NCBI GenBank assembly: GCA_947627725.1
Contig: CANQXE010000023.1
Span: 1-36,413 of the forward strand
Direction of reading: 5' to 3'
Length of the DNA stretch: 36,413 nt
Origin: an uncultured Clostridia bacterium
Lineage (GTDB): Bacteria > Bacillota > Clostridia > Oscillospirales > Acutalibacteraceae
Of the stretch, positions 27,442-35,523 are shown in pieces (the stretch's first letter is position 1; every line of letters begins with the position of its first letter). The position numbers were made by a program, and so were the translations under genes. The notes beneath the pieces are model-generated. The model ran no database searches. It was not told where the DNA came from and saw nothing but the letters and a program-made list of their open reading frames with translations.

Positions 27442-28305
27442 TTATTTTCTGTCAATATCTCTGTGGTTTGTGGAAACATTGTCCCACTTTTTTGAAAAAT
27501 GCTCTTTAAGTGCCTCAGCAATGGCGACACTCCTGTGATTTCCTCCCGTACAACCGATAGCCACAACTATCTGGCTCTTTCCCTCTTTGATATAAAGCGG
27601 ATTAAGAAAATCAAGCAAATCTATCAGCTTCTTTAGAAGCTCTTTTGACTCATCAAATGAGAATACGTAATCCCTTACCTCTTTGTCAAGTCCTGTCTTG
27701 GACCTGAGCTCCTCTACCCAATAAGGATTAGGCAGGCAGCGCACGTCAATAACAAAGTCCGCTTCCGACGGGATACCATGCTTAAAGCCAAAGGACATAC
27801 AGTGAATGTTCATAACCTCGCTGTCATCACCCAGGAGAATCTGCGTGAGCCTTGTTCTGAGCTTAGTCGCATCCAAATCGGAGGTGTCAATAACATAATC
27901 AGCACGTCCTCTGAGTGATGAGAGTATTTCCTTTTCATAGACAATCGCCTGTGAAATACTGCCGTTAAATTTATCCGCAAACGGATGCTTCCTGCGCGTC
28001 AGCTTATATCTTTTAAGCGCTTCCTTGTCATTTACATCAAGGTAAATCACCTTTACGGTATAACCATACTTTTCAATTTCCGAAATGCTTTCTATCAAAT
28101 GCTGAAATACGTGACTTGAACGGACATCCGTAACAATAGCCACCTTCGGATATTCGTCATCCTTTGCGAGAATACTGACAAAGGTTGTCATAAGCTTCGG
28201 GGGCATATTATCAATACAGTAATATCCTACGTCCTCCAAAAATCCCATGGCGGTAGACTTGCCCGCGCCGCTTACTCCTGTAAGAACGACTAATTCTTTT
28301 TCCAT
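27442..28305 (-). CDS. rapZ: RNase adapter RapZ / YvcJ-type P-loop protein
   Basis: This 287-residue protein has a Walker A P-loop GVSGAGKS at about residues 9-16 and the C-terminal GCTGGNHRSVAIAE signature. In E. coli RapZ guides RNase E to the small RNA GlmZ to control amino-sugar synthesis; the Firmicute homologue YvcJ hydrolyses nucleotides and binds UDP-GlcNAc-related ligands. Position between murB and whiA is typical and fits a cell-wall link. Confidence 0.95.
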   Translation of the reverse strand: MEKELVVLTGVSGAGKSTAMGFLEDVGYYCIDNMPPKLMTTFVSILAKDDEYPKVAIVTDVRSSHVFQHLIESISEIEKYGYTVKVIYLDVNDKEALKRYKLTRRKHPFADKFNGSISQAIVYEKEILSSLRGRADYVIDTSDLDATKLRTRLTQILLGDDSEVMNIHCMSFGFKHGIPSEADFVIDVRCLPNPYWVEELRSKTGLDKEVRDYVFSFDESKELLKKLIDLLDFLNPLYIKEGKSQIVVAIGCTGGNHRSVAIAEALKEHFSKKWDNVSTNHRDIDRK

Positions 28306-28321
28306 ATTCCGTCACCCTCTG

Positions 28322-29221
28322 CTACTTAGTGATTCTGATTTCCATTTCAAGTTTAACGCCCTTTTGTTCATAGACGGTATCGCTGCATATTTTGCACAAA
28401 TCCAATACGTCCCTGCATGTAGCGCCGCCCTTGTTAATCACAAATCCGCAATGCTTTTCACTAACCTGGGCACCGCCGACGCTTCTTCCCTTTAGATTAC
28501 ACTCCTCAATCAGAGCGCCCGCAAAATATCCCTCAGGTCTTTTAAACGTGGAGCCTGCGGATGGATACTCAAGCGGCTGCTTATTACGGCGGCGTGTTAT
28601 AAGGTCATCCATTTTTGCCTTTATGTCCGCCTTGCTGCCTTTTTTCAGCTTAAAATAAAGACCTGTAATAATACAACCGTTATCATAATACGCGGAGTGA
28701 CGGTAGCTCAGCCTTAGCTCTTCATTTTCCAAAAAGCCCTTATTGCCGTTTTTGTCAATATGACTGCACCTGAAAAGCACGTCTTTCATTTCTCCGCCGT
28801 AGGCGCCCGCATTCATATACGCTCCGCCGCCGCAGGAACCCGGAATACCATATGCGAATTCAAGCCCTGAAAGTCCGTTATCATAAGCAAATCTGCACAC
28901 TTTTATAAGCATCGCCCCTGCGCTTGCATAAACAGTATCATCATCAATAAGCTTAATTTCGGAAAAATGCTCATCAAGAATCATAACACAGGCGTCAATA
29001 CCGTTATCATCAACAAGCAGATTAGAGCCGTTTCCGATTGCTATAAGCCTTATGCCCGCCGATTTAGCCTCTTTTACAAACGCGCTTATCTGCTCCTCAT
29101 TTTCGGGATAAACCACAAGCCTTGCGTTTCCTCCTATTTTAAAGGTTGTATGCTTTGACATCGGCTCATTTTCCGCATATTCACATTTTAGTTTTTTACA
29201 AAGCTCAATTAATCTTGTCAA
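28322..29221 (-). CDS. murB: UDP-N-acetylenolpyruvoylglucosamine reductase
   Basis: This 299-residue FAD enzyme makes UDP-MurNAc for peptidoglycan. The PCMH-type FAD domain has NGSNLLVDD and PGSCGGGAYMNAGAYGGE. The C-terminal domain has YPSAGSTFKRP, including the catalytic serine, and the GFVINKGGAT motif. It is of the short Gram-positive type II. Seventeen bases separate it from glcK. Confidence 0.96.
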   Translation of the reverse strand: MTRLIELCKKLKCEYAENEPMSKHTTFKIGGNARLVVYPENEEQISAFVKEAKSAGIRLIAIGNGSNLLVDDNGIDACVMILDEHFSEIKLIDDDTVYASAGAMLIKVCRFAYDNGLSGLEFAYGIPGSCGGGAYMNAGAYGGEMKDVLFRCSHIDKNGNKGFLENEELRLSYRHSAYYDNGCIITGLYFKLKKGSKADIKAKMDDLITRRRNKQPLEYPSAGSTFKRPEGYFAGALIEECNLKGRSVGGAQVSEKHCGFVINKGGATCRDVLDLCKICSDTVYEQKGVKLEMEIRITK

Positions 29222-29238
29222 ATATTATCACCAATTAC

Positions 29239-30189
29239 TTACTTTACCTTACCGAGAATTGCAGCGCCGATTACACCTGCGTCATTACCGAGCTGTGCCT
29301 TGACAATCTTTGTCTGTATCTTACTGTAAATTGAATATCTCTCTGCTTCAATATATTTTCTCAGCGGTTTTAAAAGCGTCTCTCCCTCGTTGCATATACC
29401 GCCGCCGACACAAATAACCTCAGGCTGTAGTGCGTTGACCAGATTAATAAGTCCGCACGCAACATATTTTATGTATCTGTCAACAACCTTTATTCCGGCT
29501 ATATCTCCCTTGCGCATTGCATCAAAAGCGGTTCTGCCTGAAACCTTGCCCTCTTCGGCGGCAAGCTTATGCATAACGGAGTCGGGGTTCTCCTCCATAG
29601 CCTCTTCGGTTTGCCTTATAAGCGCTGTTGCTGAGGCATAAGCCTCCCAGCAGCCCTTACGTCCGCAGGTACACTGCTCGCCGTCAACCATAATTACCAT
29701 ATGTCCGCATTCGCCGCCCGCAAAGTTGACGCCGTTTACAATCTTTCCGTCAACAATAATACCCGAGCCTACACCTGTACCGAGAGTTACGGCTACAAAA
29801 TCCTTTGCGCCGTTTCCGACACCTGCGTATGCCTCGCCGAGAGCGGCACAGTTTGCGTCATTTTCAATATATACTTTCTCAACGCCCAGACGGTCGATAA
29901 GCATCTGCCTCGCTGGAACATTATTAAAAACAAGGTTATTTGCAAACTCAATGACACCGTCGCCGTTTACGGTACCCGGTGTACCTAAACCGACCGAATC
30001 AATATCATTCATTGTTATTCCCGCCTTCTCAACCGCCTCAAAGGAAACCTTTGCAATATCGTCGAAGATTTCCTGCGCGCTTCTTGGGCTGTTTGTCGCT
30101 GTCTTTGCCTTTGAAATAATTTCATATTTATCGTTTACAACCGCGGAAACAATATTCGTTCCTCCAAGGTCAATTCCGATACTGTACAT
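29239..30189 (-). CDS. glcK: ROK-family glucokinase
   Basis: This 316-residue sugar kinase has the ATP phosphate-binding motif GIDLGGTN at the N terminus and the ROK zinc motif CTCGRKGCWEAYAS at about residues 174-187 with the preceding GECGHM. It phosphorylates glucose that enters outside the phosphotransferase system. Placement directly after hprK links glucose phosphorylation to catabolite control. A substrate other than glucose cannot be ruled out. Confidence 0.9.
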   Translation of the reverse strand: MYSIGIDLGGTNIVSAVVNDKYEIISKAKTATNSPRSAQEIFDDIAKVSFEAVEKAGITMNDIDSVGLGTPGTVNGDGVIEFANNLVFNNVPARQMLIDRLGVEKVYIENDANCAALGEAYAGVGNGAKDFVAVTLGTGVGSGIIVDGKIVNGVNFAGGECGHMVIMVDGEQCTCGRKGCWEAYASATALIRQTEEAMEENPDSVMHKLAAEEGKVSGRTAFDAMRKGDIAGIKVVDRYIKYVACGLINLVNALQPEVICVGGGICNEGETLLKPLRKYIEAERYSIYSKIQTKIVKAQLGNDAGVIGAAILGKVK

Positions 30190-30206
30190 AATTTATCCTC
30201 CTTAAA

Positions 30207-31169
30207 TCAGTTCTTCCAAATGTCAACTTCTTTATCCTCAGGCTGGACGTCCTCCATACCCAGACTCACCATAAGATCCTTTGCCGCATTGTATCCCATC
30301 TTCTTTTGACGGTTATTCATTGCAGCCGTTTCAACAATAACGGCAAGATTACGTCCGGGCGTTATCGGTACTGAGATTGCGGGAACTCTTACGCCGAGTA
30401 TATTTACATACTCGTTATCAAGTCCGAGCCTGTCATATGCCTTTGTGGAATCCCACGCCTCAAGCTGTATTACCATATCAATTTTCTCGCTTGGTTTAAC
30501 AGCGCCCATACCGAAAAGACGTCTTGCATCAATAATTCCGATACCGCGAAGCTCAATGAAATGGCGTATATTGGTCGGCGAGTTGCCCCTGAGCGTCTTA
30601 TCGCTGATTTTTCTGATTTCAACAGCGTCATCTGCAATAAGCCTGTGACCTCTTTTAATAAGCTCAATTGCCGCCTCGCTCTTTCCTGCGCCGCTGTCGC
30701 CTATGATAAGAACACCCTCGCCGTAAACCTCAACAAGTACGCCGTGTCTTGTAATTCTCGGTGCAAGCTCTCTGTTCAGATAAGCAATAAGCGCGGCGAG
30801 AAAAGGCGATGTTTCCTCATCAGTTTTAAGCAGAGGAACTTCATACTTCTTACATGCGTCAACAAAATAATCGGGTATTGTAAGTCCTCTTGTAACAACC
30901 GCTGCGGCAGGCTTCAAGCCAAGCCAGTAGCCAAGCGCCCGTTCGCGCTCATCCTTGCTCATATTACGCATAAAGCCAAACTCTGTCCAGCCGAGAATCT
31001 GTATTCTGAGCGAATCGAAGTAATCAATATATCCTGTTAAAACTATGCCAGGTCTGTTTATCTCGGCAGTAGTTATTAATATTTCGTCAGCAGGTTTCGG
31101 AAGATAAACCACTTCAAGATTATGGTTTTCAATAATTTTTTCAAGGGACACGGAATAGGTCTGACTCAT
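30207..31169 (-). CDS. hprK: HPr kinase/phosphorylase
   Basis: This 320-residue enzyme phosphorylates HPr on Ser46, or removes the phosphate, to set carbon catabolite repression through CcpA. Walker A GDSGAGKS is at 157-164, the conserved RHGVLVEVYG is at about 141-150, and the family signature IELRGIGIIDARRLFG is at 205-220. It is the first gene of the six-gene operon. AGGAGGG precedes the ATG. Confidence 0.97.
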   Translation of the reverse strand: MSQTYSVSLEKIIENHNLEVVYLPKPADEILITTAEINRPGIVLTGYIDYFDSLRIQILGWTEFGFMRNMSKDERERALGYWLGLKPAAAVVTRGLTIPDYFVDACKKYEVPLLKTDEETSPFLAALIAYLNRELAPRITRHGVLVEVYGEGVLIIGDSGAGKSEAAIELIKRGHRLIADDAVEIRKISDKTLRGNSPTNIRHFIELRGIGIIDARRLFGMGAVKPSEKIDMVIQLEAWDSTKAYDRLGLDNEYVNILGVRVPAISVPITPGRNLAVIVETAAMNNRQKKMGYNAAKDLMVSLGMEDVQPEDKEVDIWKN

Positions 31170-31199
31170 ATTTTTCCCTCCTAAACAATATACATTTTC

Positions 31200-31228
31200 A
31201 TTATAAAATATTATAAGAACTTAATCAA
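31200..31228 (-). promoter_or_regulatory. Promoter of the hprK-glcK-murB-rapZ-whiA-dnaE operon
   Basis: On the minus strand TTGATT (31223-31228) and TATAAT (31200-31205) are 17 bases apart, about 30 bases before hprK. It is divergent from the glycosyltransferase promoter some 45 bases away. I see no other good promoter in the operon until that of pfkA. Confidence 0.8.
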
Positions 31229-31273
31229 GAATTTTTTATTAATTAACAACGGATAAATTCTCTTTGTATATTA

Positions 31274-31302
31274 TTTACATATTTAACAATTTGTGTTAAA
31301 AT
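31274..31302 (+). promoter_or_regulatory. Promoter of the GT4 glycosyltransferase gene
   Basis: TTTACA (31274-31279) and TAAAAT (31297-31302) on the plus strand are 17 bases apart. Transcription should start near 31309, which excludes the GTG at 31293 as the working start codon. Confidence 0.65.
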
Positions 31303-31337
31303 TATTAAAATTATTTATGAAATTGAGGCATATTGAT

Positions 31338-32516
31338 TTGGAAAGAAAATTAAAGGTTGGTATAGGTACGGATGCTTTTCCGCCTACGACAGACGGTATA
31401 AGCAGCGTTGCCCAGAATTATGCAAGCCTTATTAATGATAAATTAGGCGAGGCTGTTGTAATTACACCTAAAAACCCTAATCAGCTTGATTATAAATATA
31501 ACTACAAAATTTTCAGATATAAAAGCTGGTGGATTCCGTCAAAGGAGGGCTACAGCATCGGCTGGCCTTTCAGTGACAAACTTCATCAGGCAATTATTGA
31601 TATGGACTTTGATATTCTTCATTCCCACGCACCGCTTGCCACAAGCTATTATTTCAGACGTGTTACGGAAAAGAAAAAAATCCCCGTAGTCCTTACATAC
31701 CATACAAAATACGAATATGATATTGACAAGCGCGTACCGACGAAACCGGCAAAGGATTTCGCATATCACTTTCTTCTTAATAATATTAACGCCGCTGATG
31801 AAGTATGGGTAACAAGCGACGGCACTTCTGACTCTCTCAGAAAAATCGGATATACCGGTGACTACATCGTTATGCCAAACGGCTGTGATCTGCCTGTTAT
31901 GAATGTATCCGAAAAAGATATTGCGATGATTAAACGCAAGCATAATGTACCTGAAAATATACCTGTTTTTATTTATATTGGCAGAATGATATGGTATAAA
32001 AATATTAAATTAATCCTTGATGCGTGCGCAAAAATAAAAAATGACGGCAAACAGTTTAAGCTGATAATGGTTGGATTCGGCGCGGATGAAAACGCAATAA
32101 AACATTACGCGCTTAAAGCAGGCTTAAAAAACGATATTATCTGGACAGGAAAAATACTTGACAGGCAGGAAATTCAAGGATATTACGGCATTGCTGACAT
32201 TCTGCTGTTTCCGTCCGTTTTCGATACCAACGGATTGGTTGTAAGAGAGGCGGCTGCCTGCGCAACACCAAGCCTACTCATACGTGAAAGCTGCGCTGCC
32301 GAGGGAATTTCCGACGGAGTAACAGGCTTTTTATGTATGGAAAGCGCCCATTCAATCGCCGCTACGCTTGAGAAAATTATGGATAACAGACAGTTTCTTA
32401 AAAAAGTAGGTAAAAAAGCACAGACAGATATTTATATCAGTTGGGACGACGCGGTCAAAAAAGCATATGACAGATATCAAATTGTTATAGATAACTTTAA
32501 AACAAAAAACCTATAA
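31338..32516 (+). CDS. GT4-family glycosyltransferase
   Basis: This nucleotide-sugar-dependent transferase has a GT-B fold. The N-terminal Gly-rich acceptor region has GIGTDAFPPTTDGISSVAQ. The C-terminal half has the nucleotide-binding YIGRMIWYKNIKLILDA and the modified EX7E motif FDTNGLVVREAAACATP, with Asp in place of the first Glu. The start is uncertain: this TTG has GAGG nine bases upstream (392 residues), while ATG at 31317 gives 399. By family resemblance it likely modifies a glycolipid such as diacylglycerol. It is the only confident plus-strand gene here and is monocistronic. Confidence 0.85.
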   Translation: MERKLKVGIGTDAFPPTTDGISSVAQNYASLINDKLGEAVVITPKNPNQLDYKYNYKIFRYKSWWIPSKEGYSIGWPFSDKLHQAIIDMDFDILHSHAPLATSYYFRRVTEKKKIPVVLTYHTKYEYDIDKRVPTKPAKDFAYHFLLNNINAADEVWVTSDGTSDSLRKIGYTGDYIVMPNGCDLPVMNVSEKDIAMIKRKHNVPENIPVFIYIGRMIWYKNIKLILDACAKIKNDGKQFKLIMVGFGADENAIKHYALKAGLKNDIIWTGKILDRQEIQGYYGIADILLFPSVFDTNGLVVREAAACATPSLLIRESCAAEGISDGVTGFLCMESAHSIAATLEKIMDNRQFLKKVGKKAQTDIYISWDDAVKKAYDRYQIVIDNFKTKNL

Positions 32517-32559
32517 AAAACACCTCCGACGCAATTCGCATCGGAGGTTTGATTTTTTT
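32514..32559. terminator. Bidirectional intrinsic terminator
   Basis: An 8-bp stem (arms 32522-32529 and 32541-32548) is followed by TTGATTTTTTT on the plus strand and by GTTTTTT on the minus strand. It ends the glycosyltransferase gene and would also stop leftward transcripts from the redox cluster. Confidence 0.9.
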
Positions 32560-32586
32560 AAACAAAACAGACCGCGCTTACAAATG

Positions 32587-32614
32587 TGTCATAAATTCAA
32601 TTTTATCATAGAAT
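32587..32614 (+). promoter_or_regulatory. Possible sigma-E-type promoter of the cotJC relic
   Basis: TGTCATA (32587-32593) and CATAGAAT (32607-32614) are separated by 13 bases. The -10 matches the CATACAAT-like sigma-E element at seven of eight positions. The cotJ operon of Bacillus subtilis is sigma-E dependent, so it fits what lies downstream. The -35 match is only fair. Confidence 0.4.
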
Positions 32615-32641
32615 AGAACAGAAATTTAAGGAGTTGAATTT

Positions 32642-32749
32642 ATGTTTAATTATGTAAAAAAATTACAATACCCTGTAAATATTAAAAATCCTGACCCTAA
32701 AGCCGCAGCAATCATAATATCACAATATGGCGGACTGTATTGCTTTTAG
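32642..32749 (+). pseudogene. cotJC: Truncated cotJC (spore-coat manganese-catalase-like protein)
   Basis: AAGGAG stands eight bases before an ATG that opens 35 codons: KKLQYPVNIKNPDPKA, then IIISQYGG, then an abrupt LYCF and stop. The first 31 residues match the N terminus of clostridial CotJC, which is normally about 190-200 residues and continues past QYGG with PDGELGA-like sequence. The rest is gone; no later piece is found on either strand to the next gene. This looks like a deletion relic that still keeps its ribosome binding site and perhaps its promoter. Confidence 0.75.
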
Positions 32750-32757
32750 AGATAATA

Positions 32758-32805
32758 ATTACTGAGAATTTAAGGACATTGTAAATCCTTCTAATTAACA
32801 GTAAT
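32758..32805. repeat. Nested imperfect inverted repeat after the cotJC relic
   Basis: Outer arms at 32758-32764 and 32799-32805 (7 bp) enclose inner arms at 32772-32776 and 32786-32790 (5 bp). It lies exactly where the cotJC sequence is lost, between the relic and a minus-strand short frame. It may be a deletion scar or a small mobile-element remnant. No other copy is seen in the window. Confidence 0.35.
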
Positions 32806-32807
32806 AA

Positions 32808-32984
32808 TTATTCAATATTGCCTAAGATGTATTTAATACCGACAGCCGTCCCGATTACTGTTACAGAGTTTCTGATAAAGGTTGCTTTCATAAGAACAAG
32901 CCCGTCCTTTTCAATTATATCTTCAGCGTCAATTAACTCTTCGTTATTAAGGTCTGCCATACGGGGATTCAGGATCAGCAGCAT
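32808..32984 (-). CDS. Short hypothetical protein, possibly the frameshifted end of the upstream frame
   Basis: This is a 58-codon open frame beginning MLLILNPRMADLNNEELIDA and including EDIIEKDG and a hydrophobic tail (SVTVIGTAVGIKYI). An inner ATG at 32960 would give 50 residues. Neither start has a clear Shine-Dalgarno. Its composition looks coding (acidic N-terminal half, hydrophobic end), and it overlaps the end of the frame at 32947-33183 in another phase. I do not recognise a family. A single-base indel near 32980-33000 would join the two into one protein of about 120 residues. Confidence 0.35.
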   Translation of the reverse strand: MLLILNPRMADLNNEELIDAEDIIEKDGLVLMKATFIRNSVTVIGTAVGIKYILGNIE

Positions 32985-33183
32985 TACATATTAAAATGCT
33001 TTTGCTACATTTTGAGCTTAGAATATGATGAATAGCAAAAAGAGCAAACAATGATGTTCCGACCCATTCGCGCGCTTCTTTCCTAAAAGTGTATATGTCG
33101 TCAGCAGAAATATTGCTGCGGTCATCCTTTATATCTACTCTGCGGCGTATTGAAAATTTGTCTTCAGGCAAATTAAATTTCAT
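32947..33183 (-). CDS. Hypothetical protein overlapping the EFR1 gene
   Basis: This frame encodes 78 residues, MKFNLPEDKFSIRRRVDIKD onward, with a moderately hydrophobic stretch (VGTSLFALFAIHHIL). Its ATG lies inside the end of the EFR1 gene (11-base overlap), an arrangement that suggests translational coupling. No family is recognised. The last dozen codons may be out of the original phase (see the frame at 32808-32984). It could be a real small protein or the remnant of a longer one. Confidence 0.45.
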   Translation of the reverse strand: MKFNLPEDKFSIRRRVDIKDDRSNISADDIYTFRKEAREWVGTSLFALFAIHHILSSKCSKSILICNAADPESPYGRP

Positions 33184-33946
33184 TTGATTCCATTATTTCC
33201 TTTAGGGTAATGTGCTCATTACGGTATCTCGCCTGCGGATTACGTTCCAACGCTCCTAAATTAATTGCCTTTTCGGGACAATTATGGACACAGGAAAGAC
33301 AGAACTGGCATGTCTCCTGTATTCTTTTTGCCGTTGCGTCTTTTACACGGAAAATGCGCTGAGGACAAACTTTTTCACAAATACCGCAGCCTATGCAATT
33401 TTCTGTTACAGTAATCAGTGAGCCGTTTATAGACGACGGATTTTTCTTTTGAAAGCCTTTCACCATTTTATAAAGCATACGCGCCTTTAATCCCGACTTA
33501 GGAATTTTCCGAGCTTTCTTTTGAATATCAGCGCATATTAAGTCTAACTGCTCATCAACTTTTTTGTCAATTCTTTTTTGCGCGTCCATATCAAAAACGG
33601 GCAGAAAATTATCAACCATCTTGACTGTTCCTATGTAATCAACATTCACGCCGTATTGTGAAGCAAAATTTTTGCTCCACTCGGCGGCAATCGAATAATC
33701 ATTACCATAGGTGAGCACAAAATACAGATACGGTGTGTCAAACGAGCTTTTCTGTATAAACTCTCGCACAATCAAAGGAAGTTCGCCTGTAAAAACAGGT
33801 GAAACAATTCCGATACCTGAATCGGAAAAGTTCAAAGTTTTTCTTTTAAGCATCTGCGGTATACTGATTGGGATCTCATTAGGATTTACACAAAGTCTTT
33901 TTGCGGCATACAGGCTGTTGCCTGTGGCGGTAAAATAAAATATCAT
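33173..33946 (-). CDS. EFR1-family flavodoxin/ferredoxin fusion protein
   Basis: The product is 257 residues. The N-terminal flavodoxin-like domain opens with MIFYFTATGNSLYAAKRL, the FMN phosphate-binding loop. The C-terminal ferredoxin domain has two [4Fe-4S] motifs: Cys184, 187, 190, 194 and Cys213, 216, 219, 223. Such proteins are cytosolic electron carriers; the partner is not known for most members. It follows the aldo/keto reductase gene by 91 bases, with only a weak Shine-Dalgarno. Confidence 0.88.
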   Translation of the reverse strand: MIFYFTATGNSLYAAKRLCVNPNEIPISIPQMLKRKTLNFSDSGIGIVSPVFTGELPLIVREFIQKSSFDTPYLYFVLTYGNDYSIAAEWSKNFASQYGVNVDYIGTVKMVDNFLPVFDMDAQKRIDKKVDEQLDLICADIQKKARKIPKSGLKARMLYKMVKGFQKKNPSSINGSLITVTENCIGCGICEKVCPQRIFRVKDATAKRIQETCQFCLSCVHNCPEKAINLGALERNPQARYRNEHITLKEIMESNEI

Positions 33947-34005
33947 AAAAATTCTCTATGTCAAAAAGTGAAATAATTGTTGTCTGGCTTATAGGTCTTC
34001 TCAAT

Positions 34006-34026
34006 AAAAGCATTCATTCTGCTTTT
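34006..34026 (-). terminator. Possible weak terminator after the aldo/keto reductase gene
   Basis: A 7-bp hairpin (arms 34006-34012 and 34020-34026), only partly GC, is followed on the minus strand by a short T run whose Ts are shared with the stem. It may reduce rather than stop transcription into the EFR1 gene. Confidence 0.3.
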
Positions 34027-34037
34027 TCAGATTATAC

Positions 34038-34925
34038 TCACCAATTTTTCTTTTCTTTGCTGCTGTCATTATTCTTCTTGCGCTCCTCCACCATCTTGAC
34101 AAACCATTCAACCATATTCGGATCGTAATGTGAGAAAAATGAGCTTGCAGCAGTGTCAAGTGCGGCAATAGCAGCCATATCATCGTCTGTCAAAGTAAAA
34201 TCAAACACATCAAGGTTTTGAATCATACGCTCTCTATGGGTGGATTTCGGAAGAACCACCACACCACGCTGGATATTCCAGCGAAGCATAACCTGAGCCG
34301 AGGTTTTGCCGTACCTATTGCCGATATTTACAAGTGTTTCATTGGTGAACAAACCGCCGCGTCCCTCTCCGAACGGCGCCCACGCTTCAATCTGAACGCC
34401 GTATTTATCCATCCATTTTTTTGCCTCAGTCTGCTGGTTTAAAACATGTGTTTCTACTTGATTTACCATAGGGCGTATACGGCTGAATGAGGCAATATCA
34501 ACCATTCTGTCGGGATAGAAATTAGAGATACCGATGGCACGGAGCTTTCCCTCGTCATACATATCCTCAAGCGCTCTGTATGCGCCGTAGTAGTCAGAGA
34601 ATGGCTGGTGCAAAAGCATTAAATCAATATAATCTGTTTTCAGCTTTTTCAGGGATTCCTCCACGCTTTTGCGGCATTCGTCGTAGCCGTAGTGTTCAAC
34701 CCACACTTTTGTTGTAAGGAAAATATCCTCACGCGCAACATCGGATTTTTTAATTGCCAGACCCACCTGTTCCTCATTGAAATAGCTTTGAGCCGTGTCT
34801 ATTGAACGGTAGCCTACTTCAAGCGCTTCACGAACACACCTTTCACACTCATCCGACGTTACCTGATACACGCCATAGCCTAAAATCGGCATTTTAACGC
34901 CGTTTGATAAAGTTACATATTCCAT
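34038..34925 (-). CDS. Aldo/keto reductase
   Basis: This 295-residue NADPH-dependent TIM-barrel reductase of the AKR superfamily has its catalytic tetrad at Asp43, Tyr48, Lys73 and His106. The cofactor-binding IPKS-like loop reads VLPKSTHRERMIQN at about residues 226-239. Closest in style to AKR5/2,5-diketo-gluconate-reductase-like enzymes; the substrate cannot be told. The C-terminal tail is Lys-rich. It starts 11 bases after the flavin reductase gene, AGGAGG upstream, so the two are cotranscribed. Confidence 0.92.
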   Translation of the reverse strand: MEYVTLSNGVKMPILGYGVYQVTSDECERCVREALEVGYRSIDTAQSYFNEEQVGLAIKKSDVAREDIFLTTKVWVEHYGYDECRKSVEESLKKLKTDYIDLMLLHQPFSDYYGAYRALEDMYDEGKLRAIGISNFYPDRMVDIASFSRIRPMVNQVETHVLNQQTEAKKWMDKYGVQIEAWAPFGEGRGGLFTNETLVNIGNRYGKTSAQVMLRWNIQRGVVVLPKSTHRERMIQNLDVFDFTLTDDDMAAIAALDTAASSFFSHYDPNMVEWFVKMVEERKKNNDSSKEKKNW

Positions 34926-34936
34926 AGTCTTTCCTC

Positions 34937-35494
34937 CTATTCTATCTTTGCTCCGTCTGAAAAAGCGTTTCCAATACGCTCTCCCAATACGAGATAACCA
35001 TTATTTACGGGATCAAACGAAACGGGACTGAATTTGCCGGGGTCAATTGTTCCGTTTATTCCGAGAATTGATTCGTCAGCGCTGACATTGACAATCTCAC
35101 CTATCACGTTTCCGTCCTCATTAAATTTCACGAGCCTGCATTCCAAGGTCATAGGCAGCTCGTTTATAACAGGCGCATCAACATGGGCGCTTTTTGTTAC
35201 GGTAAATCCTGCCTTTTGAAGCTTGTGAGGCTCCTCATTTGCCGATACAATACCTACATAATCGCAAGCCGCAATATGTTCCACATCAGCGAAGCTGACT
35301 GTGAATGCGCCATTAGCCCTGATATTTTTCGTAGTCTTATGATTTGCGCTGAGGCAGAGAATTACCCTGTTTTCATCATATATTCCTCCCCACGCCGCAT
35401 TCATCGCATCGGCATTCCCGCTTTCGTCATAAGTGCCGACAATAAGCACAGGTAGCGGATACATCCATGTTTTTGCTCCAAAATCTTTTCTCAT
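34937..35494 (-). CDS. Flavin reductase-like FMN-binding protein
   Basis: This 185-residue split-barrel protein resembles flavoredoxin. It begins MRKDFGAKTWMYPLPVLIVG, with the AMNAAWGG and ANHKTTKNI regions that contact FMN. AAGGAG eight bases before the ATG at 35494 fixes the start; the in-frame TTG upstream overlaps the Shine-Dalgarno. Related proteins reduce flavins or carry electrons with NAD(P)H. It is 29 bases after the flavodoxin gene. Confidence 0.88.
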   Translation of the reverse strand: MRKDFGAKTWMYPLPVLIVGTYDESGNADAMNAAWGGIYDENRVILCLSANHKTTKNIRANGAFTVSFADVEHIAACDYVGIVSANEEPHKLQKAGFTVTKSAHVDAPVINELPMTLECRLVKFNEDGNVIGEIVNVSADESILGINGTIDPGKFSPVSFDPVNNGYLVLGERIGNAFSDGAKIE

Positions 35495-35523
35495 TTTTAT
35501 TGCTCCTTTCAAATTAAGCTTTT

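Noticed and set aside
29726-30205. 159-codon plus-strand open frame
   Set aside because: It is antisense to glcK, with Ser/Pro/Thr-rich composition typical of a frame shadow.
30561-31040. 159-codon plus-strand open frame
   Set aside because: It is antisense to hprK, whose motifs are complete; no ribosome binding site or family signature.
33959-33964. TTGACA on the minus strand before the EFR1 gene
   Set aside because: With normal spacing its -10 box would fall inside the EFR1 coding sequence and no TATAAT-like hexamer is there.
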